This document shows positions 46,801 to 57,025 of a stretch of DNA of 64,000 bases, piece after piece. The DNA lies in assembly GCA_914767715.1 (NCBI GenBank), contig OU612074.1:6525501-6589500 (forward strand). Reading direction: 5' to 3'. The notes beneath the pieces are model-generated. The model was not told the DNA's origin. It searched no databases and saw only the letters and a list, made by a program, of their open reading frames with translations. The stretch is from Membranipora membranacea. Lineage: Eukaryota; Bryozoa; Gymnolaemata; Cheilostomatida; Membraniporidae. Both the position numbers and the translations under genes were made by a program. Positions within the stretch are counted from its first letter, which is position 1, and the number at the start of each line of letters is the position of its first letter.

Positions 46801-48364
46801 ACAATTATCTTACCATGTCAATGAACAAGGAAACACTGGTGAACTTGCAAAGCACCTTATTAGAAACATGATCCGTGAGAAAAGTGTGGTCAAAAAGTTT
46901 TAGCATAATTGCAAACATATGCGTCCGATTTCTGCCTAATACAACACTGTTCTTACTGCATTAGATTATGATATTATTTCTAGCAAAAAAATTGTACCAA
47001 TAATAAATTATCCAAGTAGCTAGTGCTCATTGTAGCACTACATTACAAGCTAAACAATGAATACAGCTGTCATCCATTGATACTATTACCACTTAGATGA
47101 ATTAAAATTTGCAACTTTACTCCCACCCCGTCCAATAACACCTCCCCCACGCCAGAGAAGACCTAACCTTGTTGTCTGAGCAAAGTCAAGAGAAATCAGA
47201 TCTGATAGCGCAATGAACGCTAGTAAACTAACCATGGCATCATAACCGAGTTTCTTCATGAACTGTGCTGCTGCTAGACCTTTATACACAAAGAACCAAA
47301 ATGTTCCCTGAAACTGATCACCTCCGTCTAGTAACAGATTGTTTGGTTTACTGGCTCGAATCTCCTTCAACTTTGTCGAACTAAAACAAATAATATCAGT
47401 GATGTTGGCTTACAAATAGGTCATCTTAATACCATCATTTCTCACACAAATCCCAATCCAAAAAGGTGACCTAACAGTGCAGACATATATTTTGCAGATT
47501 GGAGTAGTGTTACATTGCTGACTCTAACAAGTTTGCAAGTTTCAACTTGCGTTGTCTCTCTGATACTATAACCTGTGCATTCAGCAATATAAATTTATAA
47601 TCTTTGGCAATATAAGACATAATTTCCCCACCGAGGGGGGGCAAAAGTCTGGGGACTCAGACTACATAATTTGATGTAGACAGCTCATTCAGAAGAAGAT
47701 TTATCTTGGAGCAGTCACTCGAAGCAATGATAGATCGGAGAAATCAATTCTAGACTGATGTTGTGATTCCAAAACACCCCCCCCCCCAACATAATGGTGA
47801 TAGATGAAGTAATAACTACAAAAATATGCTAATATTTGTCAAGGATATTAACCAAGCGACAGGAACAGTTAATGAAGAGATGGTGAAAACTTTTTATCCC
47901 TTGCCTTAAAGTTATGGATCGTTCAATAGATTACGCAAAATGTTCATCAGCCAATACAACAAACAAGGACTCTTTAGCACTCCAAAGATGGTCACCAGCG
48001 CGGAGTGACTCTTGCAAATCAATTCACAGAGTGGGTTAGGATCATAGTTTTCTCAATTTAACACAAACAATGCAACAAAGAGCTAGAATAAAGCTTACGC
48101 GAGCTTTGTAAGCCTGGTACAAAATTGCACTCCTAACAGGAAATGCAAGAGTCTCAGGTCGGTAATTAAGGCTCTGCAAACTTACAGTCTTGAAGATCCT
48201 CCCACACATTTTCCGTCTGCGGAGTTTTGAGCTGAGCAGACCCCTCCGTACTTGTAGGCTTCATCCAGTCTGGAGTGGACATCGTTAGTGTGTAGAATTG
48301 TTAGTTCAAATGACTCGACCGCAATCAGAAGAGCCATTAAAGAGAGAAGCGACAGTTGCTTCAT
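40854..48364 (-). CDS. NT5E: 5'-nucleotidase, ecto (CD73-like), complete
   Basis: Ten exons on the minus strand: 48364-48186, 47380-47233, 45908-45686, 44653-44453, 43861-43658, 42926-42804, 42576-42457, 42069-41914, 41705-41502 and 41083-40854. They give 1788 bases and 595 residues, close to human CD73 (574). A signal peptide (residues 1-18) precedes the metallophosphatase domain. Its ligands are Asp28 and His30 (TNDVH), Asp81 (GGDQFQG), Asn113-His114 (GNHEFDEG), His220 (VGHAGF) and His243 (GGHTNTF). The C-terminal substrate domain has NGGSIR and the SGGDSYDMF box. The protein ends with a small-residue region and a hydrophobic tail (YCLLAVIFTAVLQL), as in GPI-anchored relatives. It converts extracellular AMP to adenosine at the cell surface. 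All junctions keep frame. One donor (after exon 4) is GTCGGT. The gene converges on Asn-Gly gene C. It is intact with no missing active-site residue. Confidence 0.95.
45279..45297 (+). repeat. Poly-C run
   Basis: An uninterrupted homopolymer of about 19 C lies in intron 3 of the CD73 gene. Its exact length is a likely sequencing uncertainty. Confidence 0.8.
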
Positions 48365-48459
48365 AGCAAGCTTCTTCTAAATTTGCTTTGTTATTAGATA
48401 ATCTGTTGAGGGTGCCGTCTGTCGTGTAAGATGTGAGTGCTACTAGCGGTGTTGGTTAC

Positions 48460-48467
48460 CTTATAAA
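48460..48467 (-). promoter_or_regulatory. TATA box of the CD73-like gene
   Basis: On the minus strand TTTATAAG lies about 96 bases before the ATG at 48364, placing the transcription start near 48432. Confidence 0.5.
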
Positions 48468-48916
48468 GTTTGAAATACAGTAATCTGTTTTGTGATAGGT
48501 GGCAAAGGTGGGTGTGGTCAACTCCTAGGCACTGCTGGTGATCTGTAAGTTATCAAATCAGAGAGATAGCTTTAAAAATGAAATATTAAACCCTTTTCTA
48601 TTATATATGATATTGCACACAATGAGATATCACACTACACACAATATCACAAGCCAATCAATTGCTTCACCAGCATTCCAGAGCCTGTCAATGAGGAAAA
48701 GATTACAAAACAGGGTTATAAAATTGATAACGTGTGGAAAATCAATGATGTGTCAAAAATTGTTGATGTGTTATCCGTTCAAGCTCCTGCCTAGGAGGAA
48801 ATTATATGACTTTGTCAATCTGCTTCAACCTTTGTCAAACCAAGCATACTAAAATAATCAGAAGGTCAAATTGTCACATAATGAGAGGCCACTGAAGAAT
48901 ATTTCCCTCACCCTAG

Positions 48917-48988
48917 CCTGTCTTGACAAGCTTTGTTGGTGGGCTTTGGTCAGGGCACCCCTTTACCAGCAAAGCTTACAACGACAGG
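48917..48988. repeat. Inverted-repeat element related to two other copies
   Basis: CCTGTCTTGACAAGCTTTG is faced by a complementary arm ending ACGACAGG, with about 24 paired bases and a few mismatches. Related sequence occurs at 37673-37735 and, inverted, near 25200-25280. Confidence 0.55.
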
Positions 48989-49784
48989 TATACCTCACCC
49001 CAAGCTGTGAATATTTACATTAAACAATTAAACATAGTCCAATAGCTAAATAAGTATTAAGGGTGTACATTTGTACACAGATTAAGTAGCTGTAATGTTT
49101 GGGGTCAGGTGGTTGTAGGAGTGGGTTTTTATTTGTCGGATGTATATTGTACTGCTAGCATGAGAACAGTAGCCAGGCAGATAAAGCTTGCTGCATCGTT
49201 GATTTAGGTGGTCACGCAAAATAAATACCAGTGAAATATCAGTAAGAATAAATATTCTCAAATTTTCTAAGCTTCCAAATGTCAATAGAAGAGGTATACA
49301 CCCGAGTGTGCTGAGGGCTCGAAAAATCAACCTTTGAAAACTTCCCCATTGTATATAATAAAATATATATATAAATGCCATATAAAAACGGATTGACAGT
49401 CCCCTGTAGAGCTCAGATAGAAATTGAATGCACATGAATGGTGTTAATTATGCTGCGAACTCAAGCAGGAAATGTATAGTAATTTACTCTATCAGTATGA
49501 CTCGGTGGTCGGGCAGGGCAAATAGTGGGGGGGGACTCAGACTAGGTCTCTGGTGAACTTTCCAATTATTTTATCGAGTTGAGTTCAGACAGCACAGTAC
49601 TGATAGATTGACTCCGGCATGTGCCCCTGCGCAGCGTAGAGTGTGCTGCCTAAATACACCTGTCATACTGGTAGGCAGCAAGAGCCCATCCCCTCCTCCT
49701 CCTGAGAATATGCATACTATTCTATACATCGCGTAAACCTATTATGGTTTGCTATGTTGACTTAACTTTGTCCTACTTGCTCAT

Positions 49785-51225
49785 TTTGATGAAAATCAAA
49801 CTGGTGGAGATAATGTTAGTACTCACCTGTTGAGCTGCAGAGATAACCTAACAAGATTCACTGTGAGAGCTCTTCTGATAAATAAGCACTCAAATCAAAG
49901 CTAACAGACTTTGAGACCTTTATCTCATCGGTAAGTACACACAATGACGGTTTGTTGAAACAAAATTTTGAGGCACTAGCTGTGTTGGCTCATCCACTCA
50001 ACTGAGCAATATCAATTTTGTCATTGAATCTACACTTATTCACTAATATAATATCACATGCCTGTCAAAGAAGACTACTGCAAAGGTCGAAATTTGATAT
50101 ATAATCAGTATTGTGATCCTGGTCACAACATGCATACCATAAAGCCACATCTATAACAACCTCACTGTAAGCCGTTATATACAAGGGCGATGCCATGTGT
50201 TTACCTGATACCATGTCTATAAGGGCAATGCAGTATTTCAATATTTATTTCTGGGCTTCCAATTACAAAACTTTGCAGCACAAATTGATTTATAGAGAAT
50301 TATTGGATTCAATTATTGACAAATTTGTAAGATGAAACCTTCAAGAGTACTAAGTCTGTTTACAATAATGCTGCCCTAACTTTGCAAATCTTTGATTAAA
50401 TTAAAACAAATGTCAACAAGGTCCTACTTTCCATGAAAATCAAGCTGATGCAGATATCTGATGTTTGTACTCACCTGTTGAGCTGCAGAGAAAACCCAAC
50501 AAGATTCTCTGTGTGAGCCCTTCTGATAAATAAGCACTCAAATCTAAGCTATCAGACTTAGACACCTTTATCTTATTGGTAAGTACACACAATGACGGTT
50601 TGTTGAAACACAAATATGAGGCTCTAGTTGTGTTGCCTCATCTACTTTACTGAAGAGTATCAATTTTGTTATTGAATCAATGCCTAATTAATAACTTATA
50701 TGACATGCCTGTCAAACAAGACTACTGCAAAAAATAGCAAATCAAGTAAAGCGATTATACCTGCCAAGTGGCCCAGAGGACAAAATAATATAAACACTTA
50801 TCGTGACCCAGGAAGTGAAATATTGACATGGCACTTGTGGCAATGAGTTGGGGTGTTATTATTGGATAGGTCATGTTTGGGTCACAACATGCATACCATA
50901 AAACCACATCTTTATCAAAGATACCATAAGACGTTGTCACAGAGTAAGGATATATCCTTACTATGTTGGTGTTGTCTACAAGGGCGATGCCATGTGTTTA
51001 CCTGATACCATGTCTATAAGGGCAATACAGTATTTCAATAGTTATTTCTGGGCTTCCAATTACAAAACTGAAACATAAATTGATTTATACAGAAAGATTG
51101 GATTTAATTATTGATAAATTTGTAAGATGAACCCTTCAAGAGTACTAAGTTTGTGTATATTAAGGCTGGCCTAACTCTCTAAATTATTGATTGAATTAAA
51201 ACAGATGTCAGCAAGGTGTTTAATC
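49785..51225. repeat. Direct tandem duplication carrying a conserved minus-strand splice donor
   Basis: Unit 1 (about 49785-50430) and unit 2 (about 50431-51225) align over most of their length, including CACCTGTTGAGCTGCAGAGA, GTAAGTACACACAATGACGG and GCGATGCCATGTGTTTACC. Unit 2 has about 190 extra bases near 50745-50935. On the minus strand both keep CAACAG|GTGAGT, and on the plus strand both keep a GTAAGT. No protein frame is conserved, so the block may be a duplicated non-coding first exon with its promoter, which is inference. Confidence 0.75.
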
Positions 51226-51229
51226 AGCA

Positions 51230-53660
51230 TGCATTTAGTAAGTAAGAACTTTAATCAATCACATTACTGTCCAACAATGATCAATCTCTGCTAGATAAAC
51301 ATGCATGTGTCATTTGGAGTCAATATTTCCAATGATGGGAGGGGGAGGGGGAGGGGGCGGGTTGTTATATTCTTCGTACCTAGAATTACTCCCTGAACAT
51401 TGTATTCCCTTCCTAATTAGATTAGACTTGTATGTGCGGCTACTTTTTTGCTTTAGCTCGTGACAAGGCTTTAATTTGATTGATAGTCCCGGCCAGGGGG
51501 AGGAGGCGTCGGGTGCGATAGATAGATTTGATTAGATAGACAAATGGAGAAATCGCAAAAGCGCCCATGCTCTAATCTACCAGGGACAAAGTAATTACAC
51601 AGGGCATGCAGATAACAAACAGAACAATCCTAGCTTCCTCTCGTCCATCATATTATCATGAAACCATAGACCACAAAAAAACATTGAGCAAATAGGTTAC
51701 ATCCAGTCAAGCAGGCGTTGAATTAGGGTGAACTGAAGATTCGTTTTATGACATGATCTGCTGCAGTAAAATTTGCTGTTCATTGCGTAAATTATTTATT
51801 TCAGCCAAATGCCACTAATGCAAGTGAAGTTCCAGCAGACACACCAAGTGATTTGAAAAAATTTTAGAACAACAATAACTATGATTTACAGGAACTGATA
51901 CAAATTTAATCCCACAATTAGACTTGCAGTATCTTTTGAGAAGATTGTTTAGGATATTAGGGGGAGAGATGGTTTGAGAGCCTCATAAATATAAAATGCT
52001 TTAAAGACTTTTTCTAGTGGTTTTGAAGACCTCATTATAACAATTATACATTTTAATCTCTCATTTCTTATATTCAATTTAAAATTTCAAGTTGCAGTTT
52101 AAAACTGCAATGTGAGAATGCTGTTAGCACCCCAAATTAGAAAGACCTGAATGAAGATTTCAATTTTATGCAACTTGTATGCCATAATATTCATAGGTGA
52201 CTCAACGAGTGACTTTCTGATATCCATTCGGAAAACCTTTGGTGGCCATGCTAAATATATATCAATAAGAGTCTCAACATAACCCATATGCAAACAGTAT
52301 CACTAACCTGAAACTGCAAACCTCTTTTCTATTTCAATCAGTCATGAACTCCAACTAAACCCCACCGTATATCATGGTAAGGTTTAAATGGATTATGAGG
52401 TAAGATACGCTCATATTATATAGCCTGTGCTCATATTATATAGCCTGTGCCTTTACAGGTTGGCCTTCATACACCAGTGTAGTGATTCTGATGATTAATG
52501 CTATGACTGTTGATCTAACAGGAATCCTTGGCTACAATATTATGTGGAATGTCATAGATCAAATTAATAGGAGCTGTGTTCGGTGTTATGTCCATTCTAT
52601 AAACCAATAAACTTTGATCGTTTTGGCAATAGACTTAATATATTAAGGTATAGTAACGCATCGGCGAATTTTCTTAAAATTTATATGGTTGGATAGGCAA
52701 TAAGTAACTAATAAGTACACAAAAAATGGTCTTGGCACTCTACCACAGTGCTCTCCATTCATAAATCTCAACAGAATGCAGCCAGTTGGAGTTTGTGCGT
52801 ACATCAAACGCTTTTTTCAATGCTAAGAATTGTCTCCTTATATTATATGAGATGCCAACTCCATTAAACAAACTCTCAAACAGATAGCGCATAGCCCGAA
52901 ATACGGAACTTTGTTGTATGAAGATGTAAAGCACACATGTAGTATCTGCTCTTTTGGTATCACATTAGCTGATTTATCCAAGCTATGATATGCCATGAGC
53001 TTTGCTGTTATAGCTATCAGTTTTGTCCAACCTACAACTGTTCATAAATGTCCTTAATCAGTCAGATGGTGGTCTCAAACCCCTTGAAATTATTTCACAG
53101 CCACTTTTAAAAATGACAGGGGTATACTGGAATGTCAACAACTCTGACCATTGGGTTGTTTAACAATTTTATTCCGCGAAAATAATCAAATCAGCGATCG
53201 CCAGCGAGGGAAAAACCTTGAAAATAAAAACGGTGTTTAAGTGTATATAATAATTTAAACCTAACTCATCCGGTATCAGTTATTAAAGGCTTAAACGATC
53301 AATAAATCTAGATGTGATCAAATATACACTACTCAGGGAATGTATGTGCTGCTATGGTAACCCATTTTGATAAATCAAAGGACTCAAATCACCAAAAAAC
53401 TAGATTTTTGGTATGTTAGCCAAGCCGAGTGTACATATAAAAGTCATTGCCAGCAGAGATGTGTTTTCTGATAAAACATTCTGTCTATATAATAAGTAAA
53501 TAAATCTCAGTAAGACTACATACATGATAGATGCAAAGAACCAGAGAACTTATTGGTTTCCTACACAAAATGTCTCTAAAGATAATATGTACATGAGCTA
53601 CTAGCCCGTGTTCACAAATTTGCAGGATAAGATGGTGGGGGCAGATAACCACCCACTGGC
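51230..53660. other. Spacer without a visible gene
   Basis: It contains a G-rich tract at 51337-51361 (GGGAGGGGG units, able to form a G-quadruplex). It also has a 20-base direct repeat in tandem near 52408-52447 (CTCATATTATATAGCCTGTG). No coding evidence was seen. Confidence 0.5.
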
Positions 53661-53667
53661 TTCACAT

Positions 53668-56600
53668 TTATAGCTCATACCACTTTTTCTTTTTATATTT
53701 GTCAGCTATCTTATTCATATTGCTTGACCATTCTCCCGCTACATGTTTCATATTATCAGTTCTATCCTCAATCTCAGAAACCTTTTCCCCTCGTTCATTC
53801 AAGCTCTGCCTTAGCTGGTCCAAGTGACCTTGACTTTTGGCCATGTGCCGCATCTCGCCATTAGCCTCATTTCTAGAGTCAGGAGCTCCCAACAGGTCAT
53901 GTGACGTTGAAAGGCCATAGGCTTTACCAAGGTCCCTGGCTCGTTGCATTTCGGGGGTGTCCATGTGATATTTGTGCCTCATATCTAGAACCTTCTTTTT
54001 ATGTTGCTGTGGGCCGGTGCTTTTACTTTCTTTTTTTGCGGCGGCAACTGCCGAGTCAGCTTTCGACTCCAAGCCATTTTCACTTATTTGCTTTCTGAAA
54101 GTTGGTCGTTGCAAATGCTCAACTTTCTTGTGGTGGTGGTGGTTATTTCTCGTGATCCCGTGATTAGGATCCATCGTGTGACTTCGTTGTCTAGGGGCTG
54201 AGTTTGTAGGGCTAGGTGATCGGCTGCGGTGTTTAGCTGAGGAAATGCTCAGACCAGACCCATGTTCAGGCTTGTCTGCCGATTTCTGATGTTTGAGCAG
54301 CGTAATACCTTTATTATCACTACTCCAAGGCAAAGTTACAGACTCAAATATTCTCTCTAACGACACCATGGTATCTCTCTCGGATCCCTGACTCTTAGAC
54401 TTTATCATATCTTTACGCTTAGCCTGAATCGCGGATTTGGGGGTGGAGTTTTCAATCTCAGATTCATTTGGCTTCCAAGGTAGAACGCTGGTGAACTTCT
54501 CAACCAGCTTGTCCATCAGTCCCTCACTGTCACTACTAGTCAGACTGTTTTGCTTTTCTAAGCTTTCCCGCATATCTGGATTTGTCTCTCCTTTGCAGTC
54601 TTCTACAAAAAAAAAACATTTTAGATCACTTTCTTTTCATTATGTTGATATTTGCTGTCTGTCCTTAATCACAGAAAATAAATTGTAAGGTGAAACCATG
54701 ATTAAAAGAGTTTTGCATAGACAGCTTCCGAGTCATCACTCGTATGTTATGCGTTGTCTTAATCTGGTTGTCAGTGGTTGAGGCCAGTACCTATTGAGAT
54801 ATGGTGAAAGTGACAGTATCTGTGAATAGTTCCATGTGACCTGGCGTGGACTCTCTCCCTCACACCAGGCCAATCATATAAGCGCCGACACATTTGCGTT
54901 AGTTCAATGTCTTATGCTGAAAACTATGGTGAAACATGCAGCTTCATGCAGTGACCAGCGAATGTCAGCGCTACGATGTATCATATTAGCATACTGATCG
55001 CATGATATGCTGTTGCATGTATATCTATGATCGATAGAAGGGTATTAATTCACTTAGCATGAGTACCATCACAAGGAATTTTGTGTGACAACCCGAGTTC
55101 AATTTTAACTGTTATGGGTGGGTACATGTTACATACTAGATTGACTCCAATGATCAGAGATACACATCCTAAATAGTTAATCTTGATGTTAGTGTATCCT
55201 GTTAGATCAAATTTGATCTAATTTGCATATATTTTGTATAGCTCCCATACTACTGGTAAGCTGCCAGAAGCTCGTTGGGGGCAACTATTAATCCAGGCAC
55301 AATGCTCATAAGCAATACTTTCAGTTGGATGAATTGCATCATTCAATGGGCGCCAGACCCTTTTATGTGTTTTCGATGAAGCATTTTTGGTACTTTGCTA
55401 TACGATGGGAACAATAATTTTATATCTCAAGTTTAAAGTGACAGTCCTACTAGGCCATGTTTGGTATGGTTTTATAGATCTCAGGCTGAAAAGTCATTAG
55501 GGCATATGAAATAAAACAGTGTGTGAACCTAATTGCAGTAAAACTGCTGCAAAATCTGAAATTGGGGATCATAGTGGATCATAGTGATTTTTTGCTTCCC
55601 CCTGACCACTATGATCCACTATGATCCTTGTCAAAATAATTGAAAAGAAAACTAATTGCTTTTTTCCATAATTTTAATTTTCTTTAAATTTTTATTTGCC
55701 TTATGAACTCACAATATTTGATTTACTGGGGTAATATATCTACTTTTCTAATAGGACTGACCCTTTAATCCATTCATATCATCATCGTTATATCATATCA
55801 GCATAAAATAGGAGTAAATATTAGCTAAAGTCAAGCTCAACTAGACTTGGGATCATGACTTAATGTTAGCTAGCCCTTAATTTTGGCTAGCTGCAGTTTG
55901 AGGCTATACAAACCAAAAAGGATGAGTAAATGCTAGCTAGCCTAGAATCAAGCTATTCCAAGGCTGTATAAACACTTTTTCCTGTGAATACGTAACTTAT
56001 CTAAGATTATCAAGGTAGTATTCGCTAGCCTTGTCACGTGGCCATGGATTTTGGTTTTTGCTTTATGACCAAGTATTCTCACCTGCAGGAGTTTGGTAGT
56101 CGTCCTCGCTTGAGAAGAACTGGGATTCCCCACTCTCAGTATCTGTTATCGATATCTTACAGGTCTTCCTCTCCTGGTGATCGTGGTACTCCTGGTTATG
56201 GTCACTTTTAGTGCTAGAGAGATCCCTCCTCTGTCCTCCGCGTTCGGTTTCTGTAGTGAGAATGATACAAAATTTCCATGATAGTGTGAGTAGCCTTACG
56301 CTAATCACCAGCAGGGGAGCTAACAGGTCATGGTCATTATCACGACATTATTAAATATCCAATCTGATATTAGTACTGGTGTGAAAGGTGGCAATATCCT
56401 GTAAACATGCTTCGGTCACCTGTATTATCGTGACAGGGGCGTAGCCAGGCTTAGGCATGCAAAGGGATTATGATGGTAGATAAATGAACAAGCTGAAAAC
56501 GCATTTCGGAAGCGAATTACAATCTTCTATCAACTGCATTGTTTGCGTATGACTTTATTTAATTGTAGCCAGATGTGGTTAGGAAATATGTTTGCTTTCA

Positions 56601-56993
56601 TGTTTTGATCTAGTTGGGATTTGGATATCCTCCTGTAGCTAGGAGTCAGAGTAGCACAATGAACCAGAGTGATTAAGTTTCTATCTTTGACAGTTGACCT
56701 CTACAGGCTTACACCATCAGTTCAATGAGCTCTTTCATTCATATCAACACATGACTAATAATATTAGGCGCTGGATATTATATTGATTGTGTAAGAAATT
56801 GTGAAAGTTTGGAGCAGACCATTTAACCAAAAGAGGTGCCAATGACATTACCAACTAACACATCTTTCCATTTGCACACCATATTAAGAGACGGAATCTA
56901 TCAAGTATCGTGTATTGCATGGCAATCTCCCTGACTCGTCTATGCAAACAATTTAGCAAACATAAGTTATGTGCCATGTGAGGACAACTTACA

Positions 56994-57025
<32 letters not shown>

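Larger units (their letters stand above)
46012..49545 (+). repeat. GC-rich hairpin repeat family, four copies
   Basis: Copies lie at about 46012-46052, 46572-46639, 47626-47666 and 49501-49545, all in the same orientation. Each has a G-rich CTCGCCGGGG-like start, then GGGGCAAAAGTCT, a run of G, and CTCAGACTA. AGTCTG and CAGACT can pair as a small stem. The copies vary in their G runs. Three lie in CD73 introns and the fourth about 1.1 kb upstream of that gene. They stand out from the AT-rich surroundings. Confidence 0.7.
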
